A stretch of DNA of 64,000 nucleotides from Larix kaempferi (GCA_027924585.1 BSBM01000608.1:9003501-9067500); one strand, 5' to 3'. Positions 34,701-47,447 are shown, numbered from the stretch's first letter. Notes: generated by a model from the sequence alone, not told the origin. A program made the numbers and translations.

Positions 34701-36592
34701 TTAAATGGGCTTGAAACCGGAAACATCTAGTACTTGGAAAAACAATGAACTGAGAGTTAATGGCCTCTGCCACAAAATCTTCAAACGTAAGACTTCGAAC
34801 CGACTCATAACTAACTAGGGGTGAACCGACACTTATCCTATACAACAGACTCAACTGCAGCTCTGTCACAAACCTATCACTATCAAAACCTAAAAACTGC
34901 ACGAGTACTGAAAGGACCAACTAGGTATTGGTATTGAATAGGTTAACATCTAATGGGTATGGGGTTTCTTCAATTTTCTAGTTTGGCTTGAGGCAAGTGG
35001 TAAAAAACGCTTGCCAACTCTCGAGAGGGATTTGCCGATAGAGGGTTACATTTGTTTGTTCAGAGAAATTCTCATACTCTGGTGTTTGCGGCTCAGGGAT
35101 TCCAAACGAATGACGCACGAGTGACGGCTCTATGGAACAGACGATTCTACTTTGTTGACTATCCATGATGACTATTTGGGACCCTTCGTAATTAGATGCA
35201 CACCAGGAGACGAACTCAGGAAACGACATGATTTGGACTAAACAAAACAAAATGAATGAAGACTAAAAACCCCTATTTACATCTGTGCCCCTGTCTTGTA
35301 GACACTTCAGCCTTCTCTTAACTTCGGCCATGGGTAGCTGGATAACTGTGTCAAAAATGTTACAGTCCCTATCCTCTAGGGTAGTCCTAACCCTACTCAT
35401 GCTTACGACTGAATCTTCTTCCATTAATTTACTGCGAAAATACTTATACTACTAATGAATTCTGTCGAAAAAGGGCCTACCTTTCGCTAGCAATCTTCTA
35501 AAATTATTCTGTCGAAAGCCCTATCGCCCTCATCGTCTCCCACACGTCGAGAATCTTCTGACTTCGATAGTTCCAACAAGCAAATTTCAACAACACATTC
35601 CGGTGATTATATATATAAACTCTGTTCACTTAACCATCGGTCTTATCTTCCAATTCTCCAATGATCTCAGCCATTGGTTTCTCACGTGCCAATCCCCACC
35701 ATCGGATCTGGCCTTTATTTAACCATTTGATTTGACACCATTCATCTTCCCGCCATTGGATCATCCTGTAGTTCCCAATCTACACCATCCCCCTGGCACC
35801 ACGTGTCTATGGAGTGGTATCGCCAACCTCCCAACGCGGTTTTAAATACTTCTTTCCTACCTCGCGACCATCCCTGGTGTCGACACCTGTCGAATGGTTT
35901 CATCTTTCGCAACCACTCTTCCCTGTATCCATCGCGCTATTTCCCGACGATACTGTCATCAGGAACCATTGATCTGTGCTTGCTTTGCATCCATGGTGGG
36001 AACAGTTGACATGTTTAATTCTCCGACCTTTTCCGTCGACGGGGTCCACTTTTTCTATCATCTACGCATCTTCTTCATTGCATCGCCGTTTATTTGGCTA
36101 TCTGCATTCCGCACCGTAAATCATATACGACCTTACCACTACGGTATCATGTGCCTCTATGGTGGTTTCGCTTACCACTTGTCCTCTTTCGCGACGCTCC
36201 TCTCGGCTGCCATCTGTCTGGTGGCACAACCCATCGCGACCACCAATGTGGCTAACTCCTGCACCTCTTGGCTACGCGACCATCAATGTGGGCAGTCGAT
36301 CTCATGCTCACTCCTGATCAACGATGTCTCTCCTGTTGGTGGTTAATCTACTTAATGTTTAGGCTGTCGGACTTAGGATTGATGGTCATTTGATCGTCTA
36401 AAAGGCCTTTCAACACATTTCCTTGCAAATTTTCCTATCGTGTACCATATTCACCCTTTCCACACCAATTTTTCATACTTTAGCCTTTAACCATGGAGAA
36501 AGAATGGGACCTCGGGCCTTTACCAGGTAAGATTTCTAATCCTCCATCTTTCATTTCTAATATTTATGCTTCAAAAAAATCATGTGCTAACA
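31747..36592 (-). repeat. Element C 3' LTR, main part
   Basis: Continues the LTR interrupted at 18860 and matches 43785-48615. It ends at 36592 with GTGCTAACA on the plus strand. It contains the second copy of the LTR reading frame (32235-35424) and, upstream of it in element sense, about 1.1 kb without a gene (35425-36592). Confidence 0.95.
32235..35424 (-). pseudogene. LTR-encoded ORF of element C, 3' LTR copy
   Basis: About 1060 codons on the element's sense strand, from ATG 35424 (MEEDSV) to a shared TAG at 32235. N-terminal half: FPEFVSWCASNYEGSQIV, GFDSDRFVTELQLSLLYRI, FPSTRCFRFQAHLMKLIM and YPWAFSPFIVKSKEAVLEVW. C-terminal half: a long coiled coil (KEVEIKELKERALKLEQK and neighbours) and a helical tail (EKFQRLSQILTGKILLEKV). 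A frameshift lies near 34170 and there are several stops. Part of the frame 34920-34027 is open for 297 codons. No known family is recognised. Confidence 0.75.
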
Positions 36593-36940
36593 ACTGGCTC
36601 AAACTCGGGGATGTTATCCTCCCTGCGAGGTAGCAAAGAATCCCTGGTAGACTGGTGCTTGATCCATTGGGAAAAAATTCACCCTCTGAACTTAAAACCC
36701 TAGGTTGGAATCTCAAAACTGTACCTACTGCAAATCCGGGTCGACTAAATGGATAAAACTGAAACCTTGGCTACCCTTCCAGATCTTAGGGCCTTCACTT
36801 TGGGCTTCAAATCCTTAGTTTCGCCATCAAGACTTTATAACACTGTTAAAGAAAAAATATTTACAAGCTATGGTACAGAAGTTACCTGCCTTTTTAGGAT
36901 AGATAATGCTTCAAAAATATCTCTTTGACAGGACCTCCTG
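36593..36940 (-). other. Element C stretch between integrase and 3' LTR
   Basis: Short internal sequence without a frame. No clean polypurine tract abuts the LTR at 36593. The nearest purine-rich run is GCAGGGAGGATAAC about 40 bases inside. Confidence 0.5.
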
Positions 36941-38043
36941 ACTAGGGGGATCCGTCCTGATCTTTAAGGATGAAAGAATTTATCCCTCGTCTTGTCGCAA
37001 TAACATACGACCCTACCCACATATGGTCGAATTTCCCGTGCTTATCTTCCTTAGGAGCATCCCACTTTAGGACCATATCATCCACCTAGAATTGTTCTTC
37101 CTTTACCTTTCTGTCAAAAGTGTCTTTCATTTTCTCCTGGTGCATATGTACTTTATCATGTGCCCTATTCCTCAGCTCGTTTAGCTCTACTATCTAGTTC
37201 ACTCTTCTTTGCATGTGATTCGACTCTTCCTCTAACCCCTACAGCAACCTCATAACCGGTAACCCTAAGGATGCAGGAAAAACCACCTCAGCTCCATATA
37301 CCAACTCGAAAGGTGACATCCCAATGGATTTTTTTGTACCGATTCTGTTGGCCCAAAGAGAATATTTCAACTTTGTGTGCCAAGCCCTCGTATTCTCTTC
37401 CAACAACTTCTTTATGATCCTTACTAGGATTTTGTTTGAGGATTTTGCTAGTCCATTTCCCTAAGGGTAGTATGTTGTGGAATGGTTCAGGCTGATATGG
37501 TACTTGTGAAAACAATTAATCATCTTTTTAGACTTAAATGCTGGTGCATTGTCAGTCACAATCCTCTTGGGACACCCAAATCTAGACAGGATGTTTTCTT
37601 CCAGAAAATCCATGATAACACCTTCAGTTGCATTCCTCATGGGGATGGCTTCAATCCACTTGGTGAAATAATTAGTAGCTGTCAAGATCCATATGTGCTG
37701 GCCAAAGGAGTTGGGGTGTATCTCTTTGATGAAATCCAGCCCCCATTGTTGGAAAGGAGCTTCTACTATGATGGGATGAAGGGGATGTGAGACAACCTTC
37801 CTTTTTCCTTCGAAAATTTGGCACTGATGACAGGTAGCAGTTTCCTTATACATGTCAGCAAACATGGTCGGCCAGTAGAACCCAGCCCTCATAATTTTGT
37901 TGACTGTCACTTTCCAGGAATGGTACCCACCACAGTCGCCTCTGTGAAACTCTTCCTTGGTGTGTCGAGCTTCGTCTTCTAGAAAACAATTCAACGACAC
38001 CCCTCCTGGGTCTTTCCAATATAGGAACTAATTCATGATACAA
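36941..38043 (-). pseudogene. Element C integrase
   Basis: The frame 38000-37461 holds the HHCC zinc module (EFHRGDCGGYHSWK to ATCHQCQIF), then the core: first Asp in QWGLDFIKEIHP, second in IVTDNAPAFKS. The third site reads YYP-stop-GNGLAKSSNK: a TAG sits where Gln is usual, and the catalytic Glu of the family (GLAES) is Lys, a G-to-A change on the coding strand. The tail to about 36941 has MSPFELVYGAEVVFPASLG and GSYVIATRRGINSFIL, with further stops. The enzyme would be inactive even without the stops. Confidence 0.9.
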
Positions 38044-38224
38044 AACTTCACAGCTTTCGACTTTACCGACTGGGCCATGGTTTTTCTCATCCCTGCAGGA
38101 GCTTGCAGGTTTTGCAATATATAAATTACGTCATCATACCAAGGTGATGCAGAAAACTTTGGTCTAACCTGCGGTCCTGCAGTTCTACGTCTGCTTGATT
38201 TGGATAATCTTCCAAGAAATTCAG

Positions 38225-39682
38225 CTATAAAGAATCGCAGTTGGCCTTAGTCATTAATTTTTCCAGACCTTGGCCCTTTACCAACATGGTGGGTTTTATT
38301 TCTAGGTCATACTCTAGCAATACAACAATCCATTTGGCTCTCCTTCCTTCAAGGTCTTCCTGGGTGAGAATACTTTTCACAGCAGCATTTGGGACATGGG
38401 TGATGACATGTGAGTGGAGGATGTAGACTCTGAAGTCTTTTAGTGACTTAATTAGGGCATAGGCATGTTTCTCCATGATATCATAGTTTAACTCCCCATC
38501 TGTCAGCACCCTGCTGAGGAATGCAATCAGCTGCTCAGCATTTTGGGCATTCTTTTGTAACAGTACTCCTGCCACAGTATGTTTAGATGCATAGGAAAAT
38601 ATTAGAAAATCCTTGGAAAAATATGGACTGGCTAGTACTGGTGCTTCAATAATAGCTTTCTTGATGCCTTTGAAAGAACCCTTTGCCTCCTCAGTCCATT
38701 TTATCTGATTTTCCTTTTTTAACATATTAGTGATGCTTCTCATGATTTCTGCAAAACTTGGGATAAACCTTCTTAGGAAACCTACTTTCTCGATGAAAGA
38801 TTGTACTTCCTTCTTACTTCTCGGCTCTCCAACCTTCTGGATAGCACTAATCCTCTCAGGATCAATTCCGATACCCCCTTTAGAGATAATATGCCCCAAG
38901 AGCTTGGCTTCCTCTAATGCAAAATGTGACTTCTTAGGGTTGAGGGAAATACTATACTTTCTGTATTTCTTGAAGACCTGCTCCAAATGTTTCAGATGCT
39001 CCTCATCATACCTAGAGAATACTGTTATATCATCCATATATACCACCACAAACTTATCCTTCTCTTCAGCAAATGCTATATCCATTGCACGTTGGAAAGT
39101 GGCCCCTGCATTCATTAGCCCGAAAGGAATCTTCACATACATGAAGGTGCCCCAAGGAGTGGTAAAAGCAGTTTTTTCTTGGTCCTCTGGGCACACCTTA
39201 ATCGGATTGTATCCGGAAAACCCATCCATGGTGGAGATCCCCTCAACACCTACCACCTTCTGTAAAATATGTTCCATTTTAGGTAGATGATAATTGTTTT
39301 TCAGTGAATCCCTGTTCAGGTTCTTGAAATCTACGCAAATCCTGAACTCAGCATTCTTTTTTCTCATAAGAACCAGATTAGCTATCCATTGGGAAAACCT
39401 CAAAGTGACAATGATTTTAGCATTGAAAAGTCTTCTAATTTCTTTCTCTATTATATGCATCAGCTTTGGATTTATTCTTCTCAGCTTCTGCTTGAAAGGT
39501 TTCCCCCCTGGTTTGATAGGAATAGAATGTTGTATTATAGAAGTATCATATTCCTTCAGGTCTTCATAACTCCAGGAAAAAGCATCAGAATATTTCTTCA
39601 TTAGTTCCACATATTGCTCTTTCTTCTTAGTATGCTGCTTCTTGGATAGGTTCACTATTTGAGGCTCTTCTTCAGTACCCAA
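38225..39682 (-). pseudogene. Element C reverse transcriptase with degenerate native RNase H
   Basis: A 485-codon open stretch, the longest in the window. RT motifs: IPIKPGGKPFKQKLRRINP, FRICVDFKNLNRDSLK, MDGFSGYNPIKV, PFGLMNAGATFQRAMD and VVYMDDITVFSRY, so the YMDD box is intact. The following RNase H fold keeps its shape (EAPVLASPYFSKDFLIF, EKHAYALIKSLKDFRVYIL), but the sites that should hold Asp are SYAS (for TDAS), THVPNAA (for TDHxxL) and GQGLEKLM (for ADALS). The polymerase looks intact; the attached RNase H does not. An archaeal-type RNase H lies upstream. Confidence 0.93.
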
Positions 39683-40079
39683 GTTCTGGTCTTCTACAAC
39701 ATCACTGGGAGGTTCAAACTTTGGGTTTTTAGCTACATCATTCTAGTCAAATAGCTTTTCTAGGGGTATCAAGCCTTTAGGGATATAATTACTCTTCAAT
39801 TGAATGATATCCTTTCCACCTAGCATGTTTTTCCAACCTTTGCTTTCATTCTCTTCATCTTGAGATTGCTCTTGGTTCACAAGACCTTCCAAATTCTCAC
39901 CCTCGGTGTTAATCTAAACATTTCCAAACTCATCCGATAATTCTAAAAACCTGTTAATCTGTAAATCATCATCGAATACCTGCCACTATTTTGAATTATC
40001 TGGGATAGACGGCCTGTTCACCACTTCCACTTCATATTTCTCCTGAGAAAAGATAGGTGTTTTAAAACCACCAGTAGTA

Positions 40080-40744
40080 GTGGCCAGGGAATCTGCCACT
40101 TGATTCTCACACCTGGGAATCACCCTGATCTTGTGCTCCATGAAAAAATTCCCAAACATATCCTAGACTTCATTGTTGTAGGCCCTCATCCTACGATGTT
40201 TGGTTTGATAGTTGTCATTTACTCGATTGACCACTAATTTTGAATCTCCAAACACTTCTATCCTTTTGGCTCCCAAATCCTTCAGGCCCTGTAACCCCAG
40301 GAGCAGAGCTTCATATTTGGCCACATTGTTGGTGCATTCAAAAGTTAAATTGTATGAAAAAGCTCTAGACTCCCTGTCAAGAGGTATGATCCAGACCCCT
40401 GCTCCAGCGCCATTTTTTCTCAAGGACCCATCAAAGTACATAGACCATAGGCCTTCTTCATTTTTCTGCTTCTCTGAGGCTTCATACCTTGTTGCAAACT
40501 CTTTATCTTCATTTACTTCAATATATGTGGGGGGTTTAGGATCAATATGGGTGCCATCATTGAAAAAGATAGAGGATCCTATGTCAGTGTCTACAACATA
40601 TATAGGGTGGTTTTCGGGTTTGTCTGTGCTGCTGACAGCATAAGCCATCCTCTTCTCTCTATACAATCTTCTATTGCTCCCAAAAATAGGTATGGTGGCA
40701 TAAGAAAAATCCATCTGCATAGTTCCTTTCATATTTGAATCCAA
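40080..40744 (-). pseudogene. Element C archaeal-type RNase H (second RNase H)
   Basis: Same frame as the RT downstream. It reads MYFDGSLRKNGAGAGVWI, NNVAKYEALLLGLQGLKDLG, KRIEVFGDSKLVVNRV and, past an internal stop at 40163, CENQVADSLAT. All four catalytic acids (Asp, Glu, Asp, Asp) are present. This is the RNase HI form that Tat-group plant elements acquired as an extra domain. Here it sits between protease and RT, while I know it best from positions after the native RNase H. Three TAG codons lie in the linker to RT (39680-40080). Confidence 0.88.
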
Positions 40745-41577
40745 GATATTGACAATAGCATCCTGAATTTAGCAGGTACATCAGCCACTACTACTACATC
40801 CATCATAATGTTTTTAGTTGCGACTTGGGTGAGGGTCACCACCAAATTCTTTATTAGCCCCAAGCATTCCACCTTTCTGGATTCGAAAGAATAGAGGTAT
40901 TTGTATGGTCTGGTAACTTCTATCCCTAATTGATCCATCACAGATTTTGGTATCAGATTGTGCGATGCCCCAGAGTCTATTAATGCATTGTGTAAGATCT
41001 TGTCATGGACATTCAAACTCAAATAAAATGGGGGAACTTCTTCATTGTCTGGTTCTTCAAGGTTGGACCCAAAAATTATGATGGGAGCATCTTCTGTCAC
41101 CTCCAATATGTCATGCTGACAATCACCTTGACTCTTTACCATGCTAGTTATCTCTTCCCTATATTCATTGTTTCTTAATAACTCATTAAGAGGGATAGAG
41201 ATATTTACCTTGGACAACTCTTCCTTCAGACTGAAGGTGGAAATTGGTTTCACCACCTCAGTGACTTCTGGATGTTTGACCTCTTTGGAAGGTTGCCCCT
41301 TATCCTCTGGTGTTTTCTGTGCAGCGGCCTCCTGCTGCTTATGTGCAGCAACTTCTGGTTGCTTTTCCTTTGGATTTTCTGCCTCTTGCCGGATATTTGA
41401 AGGCTGGGTTTGGCCTAGCTTTCTTTTGTTCATTGTTACCTCCCGATTCCTTAGCTTCATCTTTCTTTGAAGGTCATCTACAACATTTTGATAACCCATC
41501 TGGTACTGCTTAGACTCAGACTCAAGGTTTTGGATGATGCTCTCCTCGGTGAAGAAATCATGCTTTCTTTCGTTCAA
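40729..41577 (-). pseudogene. Element C protease with hydrophilic linker
   Basis: The N-terminal two thirds is Gln/Glu/Lys-rich linker (for example QPEVAAHKQQEAAAQKTPED). The C-terminal third is a retropepsin with intact catalytic loop, NALIDSGASHNLIP, and PYKYLYSFESRKVECLG, KNIMMDVVVVAD and KFRMLLSISWI, where LLGxxW is usual. It overlaps the start of the next frame by 16 bases, which implies a frameshift relative to the archaeal RNase H. Confidence 0.88.
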
Positions 41578-41607
41578 TAGTAACTCATGGTCTAGAGTGT
41601 CAAAAAG

Positions 41608-43080
41608 CTAAATATGGTCACCCATGGGGTCTTCAGGTCTTTCCTGATCAAGTAAATTTTCAAGGAAAGGAGGCCTTATTTGTTGGTCATCAGGGTTTCT
41701 CTGATTTCTTTGAGGGAATGGCCTTCTAAAATTAGGATTTCTTATTTGGTTTTCAAGCTGATCTCTAATAGGAGGCTTTTTTTCTAAGGATAATCTATCC
41801 ATCAATTTTTCCATAGCCTTCATCATTGTATCGAACTTTGCATCACTAGAAGAGGAGGCGGTAGAGGCTTGGGTCTCTTGTTTCTTTTTGTATGCTTTAG
41901 TTTTACCTTTGATCTTTCCCAAATCCATAATGTTTTCCTCCACCTCTATAGCATCTTTCATCATAGCAGGCAGGGAGGCCGATTTTCTTTCTCTCAATGT
42001 ACATGAAAAATCTTGATCAAAGGCATCTGCATAATGAAGTTTTGTAGCGCCTTCTGAAGGCCTTAGATCATCAGGAATGGAATTGTATGCTTTCTTAAAC
42101 CTAGCAGAAAACACATGTACAGATTCAAAACCTCCTTTCTTCAAATGATTATACTAAGACAGGACTATGGCAGGGCTCCTTATTGTCTTCCACCTCTCTA
42201 AGAACAATGTCTTAAAGGATGCAAAATCCTAGATAGAAGCATTTAGAAACTGTCTGAACCATTTCTTAGGTTCTCGAAACAAACTCTGGGCAAACAACCT
42301 CATCTTAGCATCATCATAATCTACTTCCTCCAGATCAACAAAATCTTCAAATCTGTCTACATGCTCTTTGGCTAAAAATTCTCCCTCCCCATCATAAGAG
42401 ACAATCCTTTGGGCATAGTTCTTAGGGAGGTCATGCAAAACCGCTGGTAGGGCCAAAGGTGCAAATCTAGCAGCCATGAGTGCCGGTGGATTTTGGTATT
42501 GAAGGATGATATCTGAAGGATATTCTAGGCAAGATTGCTGGCAGGGTTTATGGTACGGGGCTAGGGAATTTGAGAATGAAGTTTGGCACTTTCAGCTTTG
42601 GTAGTATCTTTCAAGCACCACACAGGATCTAGCAAATATAACTCAGTATCATCCAAACCCACTTCACCTAGGTTTAGATATGATTCATATCTTGATCTTG
42701 GAAACAATCTCCCAAGGTATATCTTTATATCTAACTCTTGAAAAACAGATGATTCTTCTTTAGACAAAATTCTTTTACTACTAGAAACATTAGCGTTTTC
42801 TTTTCCAATCTTATGTCTGAACAAACTTTCTGGGTTATGCACACCTAGCAAAATTTCTGAAAAAGGATTAGCTCGGGTATAGATTTTCTTGGAGGCCAGG
42901 ATGCCCTTTGAGACTTCTTCCAAAAAGGACTTTGGCTTAACGGTCTTCTCCAGTGGAGTCTCCTTCGAATATAACCCTCAATGAGTGGAGTCACCAGGGC
43001 AAAATTCCACAACCTTATCAAATTTTGGAAACCTCTTTTTGCACACAGAAATTCCTCTTTTCTTTGAAACTAGGACTTCT
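41608..43080 (-). pseudogene. Element C gag
   Basis: Pieces in order: 43080-42561 (N-terminal region, with TGA near 42978), 42477-42229 with the gag core start (LPKNYAQRIVSYDGEGEF, AKMRLFAQSLFREPKKWF), then after a TAG 42144-41608 (FESVHVFSARFKKAYNSIPD, RRPFPQRNQRNPDDQQIRPP). The part ending WFRQFLNASI-stop-DFASF joins directly in sense. No CCHC knuckle is seen, unlike elements A and D; a basic Arg/Asn-rich tail takes its place. The start lies about 35 bases inside the primer site. Confidence 0.82.
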
Positions 43081-43113
43081 TTGTCGTTCTCTTAGGGGTG
43101 ATAAGACAATCCT

Positions 43114-43131
43114 TCCCCGGCAGCGGTGCCA
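43114..43131 (-). other. Element C primer-binding site (tRNA-Asp type)
   Basis: On the minus strand TGGCACCGCTGCCGGGGA lies three bases from the LTR. It differs at two positions from TGGCGCCGTTGCCGGGGA, the complement of the plant tRNA-Asp(GUC) 3' end, used by many Tat and Athila elements. It proves that 43135-48615 is the 5' LTR. Confidence 0.9.
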
Positions 43132-44262
43132 ATTTGTTAACACCCAAATCGTACCCTCTAGGTCATGGGAGAGGGCAAGTCGGGGTAACCACTAACCAGC
43201 TTTAGACTAATGCTACTGACCCAGCATAGTCAAAGAGGGATCTCTCTACAAACATATGAAAGACTGGAAAAAATCAAAGGCATCGACAATGAAAACATAC
43301 ACCAGCATCCATTTCTTGAGATATTTAATCAATAACATAGATAGAATGTCAGACTTCTGTTAGGACAGATCTATTTTCATAATGTGTGGATGGAAAACAA
43401 CATGGATCTTTATTGGGCCAATGGAGTCAAATTAAACAAAACATGAACATCATTGAAAAATACTTTGCAGATACATTCATATAGGGGCAAGGTAGCCACC
43501 AACTCACAATCAAAAAGCTTTTAGTTGGTGATTTAGAAGAGAGATGAACAATACATTAATATAAATCATCGAAACATGAATTCTATATTGACTTTAGCAG
43601 AAAATAAGGGTGAAATGCTTGGTATGACCTGAACAGAGCATTATCTCTATGAATTCGATTCCAATACTACATTGAACCAAACATGAGTAAGCAATTACAA
43701 AATGGATTGACAAAGAAATAAACACAATTCACATGGGAAAAGAGAAGGAACATACTGCAAGACCAATAACACAGGAATCCCTGTCAAAACACCTGCTCAG
43801 CTCTACCAACTTTATTCAAAATAGCTCAAAAGATTACACAGAGCAATATATTTTTCTCCAAAAAAGTTTTCAACCATTCTCATTTCAAGTACATAGCATA
43901 TATAGCTGCCTAGAGTTTGAGGCTCGACATATTCATACTTGAAAACAATTACAACAAAATTCCAGCTCATCAAGACATATTCGCCACTATAAAAAATGGG
44001 CGAGCAGGTCTAACTATTTTCTTTCACATTTACCAATCTTCTTACTGAATGACAACTAACCTTAAGATAAAAAAAAGACAGTAAAGCGATTGCACTGGCT
44101 AGCTATTCCCAATAGCTTCCTCAAAAATATTACAAATTACTTTTTAAAATGGAAATATCTTGGAATTCTTTGAAAATAAAAATAATTCTTTGAAAGTAAA
44201 AATAACAACTACCGAGGAGCATGAAGTGAGTATTTCATCTCCCCATACTTCTCCACATAACC

Positions 44263-47200
44263 CTATTGATCAACTGTGATGCTCTCATGCAACACCATTT
44301 CTTTCACTAGTACTCTCAGCTCCACGTTCTCTTCATTAGATAGGACATGGGCTCCTTCACTTCATCTCTTTAGCAAATTCATGATCTCGAAATCCTCATC
44401 AAGCTTCTCCAATAGTATTTTTCCTGTAAGAATCTGACTTAGCCTTTGGAACTTTTCGTGATTCATCTTTATGGCGTACAATAGGTTCTTGTAATCGTTG
44501 TGCAAGATGAACTCATTATATTCATTCCAAAAGGAGGGTATCCCCTTCTGGAAGACCTTCTCAAACTTTCTCTTTACATTAGCAACCTGATGAGTCATCA
44601 TTGCACAGCGGGCCTCAATATTCTCTGCATGAGCATACTTGACTAGCATCTTCCTGGCCTAGGTGATCGTATCCACTCTGTTCTTGATATACAATGCAAC
44701 TAGTTGTTCTTCTGATAAGGGTCTCAAAAAATCTATAGCGTCTCGAGCTATCTCTTTGGGCCTTAGACTCAGATTATCTCATCTTGATGTGCAGCTTTTT
44801 AAAGCCTTCTTTATTGCCTTCTCTGTGGAATCTATGGAGAATAAACAAGGCTTGAGATCGGTGGTTGTTGTTGTGATGCTATCCTAAATCATGATCCTAC
44901 ATGTCTGCATTGGGATATGCCCAATTACTTGGGAGACAAACCTTTGATTCATTTCCACCACTACCTTATTTTGCTTATGCAACCCCTTTATTCCTTCCTC
45001 CATTTGCATGTTTTGCTCTTCTAATTTCAGAGACCTTTCCTTCAGTTCTTTAATTTCTACCTCCTTCAGGCTAACCTGAGACATAGCCCGTGAAAGGCTG
45101 TCAATGCTATTTTCATCTACATCTTGACTTATCTTTGATGGTTGCGTGCCCAAAATGGGCAAGTTATCTTTCAGATCCTCAACTTGCTTTTCCAAACTCA
45201 GCTTCTCTTTCTCCCAATCTGCTCTTTTCTCAGCCAACTTCAACAATTCTGCTCGGCTTTCACTGAGCTCTTTGGCTAAGGCCTCTTTCTCTTGCTCTAA
45301 TTTAGACACTTTGGGATCCTGAATTAATTGAGTGTTCGAGACCTTCACCTTCTTTTGCAATGTTTGGATTAAGCTTTCTTTCTCTGCCAGCAATTGTTTT
45401 GTAGCTTTTCCACCACCGTCACTAGCAACCAAATCGAGCTGTAATTTCTTAACCTGTTGCTGGTGGGCTTTGCTTCCCAGCTTCTCCTGTTTTAACTGGA
45501 CATCCATCTGGATAACAATTCCCTCTAACTTCTCGACTCTCAATACTGCCTGTATATAGTCTTCGTAGATAACATCCTCGATTTGCTTATGTAATTGGAC
45601 CTTATCGGGGGCTGATATGTTTTTCAAATCATATTTCACCTCACTTAAACTCCTAGGTGTAGCCACTGCCACATTTAGAGTGCCTTCCTTTATATTTTGG
45701 CTAGTCACCAGAGCAACATTTGACTTCGACAGGCTCCTAGCCTTAGGTAGCAAGTTATATATAAACGGAGCGGAAGCCTGTTTGCTTTGAGCATATTGTT
45801 CAAACATCTCATCTCTTGACAAGAACTTGCTTGTGTCCCTGCTTTCCCAGGCTTCTTGGAAACTGTATTCTAATACCTGTACACTGGGGATTTGAATTTC
45901 CCCCTCTTTACCACCTTCGCTATCCATCAAAAAAGCTAAATCAGGTTGTGTTCCAGCTGATCCCTGATCCTCAGTTATGAGTCTCTTTCCTCCCTCTTCA
46001 TCATATTCATCCAGGATTTCCTCCAGAATTCTTTTCTCTCCCACTTCCATGACCCTAGGTATAGTCTCCACCTCTATCGCCGCTTCCAGCAATGTGAGCT
46101 CTTCTCCCTACAAAATAAATGTTGCTTCCACCTCGGGCTCGTACTGCAACAAGTTCTTCCTGCCTGACGACCCCTCCAACTCCTTGTGCTCAAACTTACT
46201 AAGGTTACTTAATTTTCTTCTTTTAGAAATAATGTGACAAGGGTCGTAGTTCATGGCAATATCCTTTTTGAATTCCAACTCTTCTAACAAACTCCACACC
46301 TCCAAAATAGCCTCCTTACTCTTTACAATAAACGGACCGATGGCCCAAGGATACTTTAAATCGACTCCCTTTCTGAACTTTGAAATTTTTCCTCTTCTAG
46401 GGTTAACTTCTACCTGATAAATTCTAAAGAAAAAACCCTTAATGTTAAGAAGGCGGGTAATATGTAGGGCTCGTGCACAAACCCATACAGCCTGATGACA
46501 GTAGAGTCTATTGATAAAAACCAGTCCCCCATGGCGACCTCCTTTTTTAACTGCAATAAAGTCGTCATTTCAGGCAAGACCCTTGGCATCTCTTCCCCAA
46601 AAAAATTTGTACAATACAGACAACATAGAATTCATGTAATTAAACATGTTTTCCTCCAGAGTACCGGAATAAAATTATGGCACGAAATGCAATTCGTTCT
46701 GGTTACTAACCATGAGTAGCTTCATTAAATGGTCTTGAAACCGGAAACATCTAGTACTTGGAAAAATAATGAACTGAGATTTAATGGCCTTAGCCACAAA
46801 TCCTCAAACCTAAGACTTGGAACCGACTCATAACTGACTAGGGGTGAACCGAGACTTATCCTATACAGTAGACTCAACTATAGCTCTGTCACAAACCTAT
46901 CACTATCAAAACCTAAAAAATGCGTGAGTAATGAAACGACCAATTGGGTATTGGTATTGAACAGGTTAACATCTAACATGTATGGGGTTTCTTCAATTTC
47001 CTGGTCCAGCTTGAGGAAAGTGGTCAAAAAGGCTTGCCGATTCTCAGGAGGGATTTGGCGATAGAGGGTTACAATTTTGTTTTCAAAGAAATTCTCAGAC
47101 TTTGGTGTTTTCGGCTCATGGATTCCAAATGAATGACACACGACTGACGACTCTATGGAACAAACAATTCTACTTTGTTGAATATCCATGAAGACTCTTT

Positions 47201-47447
47201 GGGACCCTTCATAATTAGATGCACACCAGGAGACTAACTCAGGAAATGACATGATTTGGTCTAAACAAAACAAAATGAACGAAGAATGAAAACCCCTATG
47301 TACATATGTGCCCCTGTCTTGCAGACACTTCAGCTTTCTCTTAATTTCGGCCACGGGTAGCTGGATAACTGTGTCAAAAATGTTACAGTCCCTATCCTCC
47401 AGGGTACTCCTAACCCTACTTGTTCTTATGACTGAATCTTCTTCCAT
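44263..47447 (-). pseudogene. LTR-encoded ORF of element C, 5' LTR copy
   Basis: About 1060 codons from ATG 47447 (MEEDSVIRTSRV) to TAG 44263, in the sense of the element. The C-terminal half is open for 402 codons (46092-44884), with a long coiled coil: DYIQAVLRVEKLEGIV, KKLQLDLVASDGG, QKKVKVSNTQLI, KLEQEKEALAKELSESRAEL and KEVEIKELKERSLKLEEQ. The acidic DEYDEEGGKR segment precedes it. The N-terminal half is broken by a TAG at 46878, where the other copy keeps CAG, and by a shift before 46305. I recognise no family, and see no membrane segment or catalytic motif. It could be a structural or movement/regulatory protein; function is unknown. Confidence 0.78.

Noticed and set aside
45332-45559. 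Plus-strand frames opposite the coiled coil (also 32656-33051 and 38730-39290)
   Set aside because: They are antisense shadows of the real minus-strand frames.
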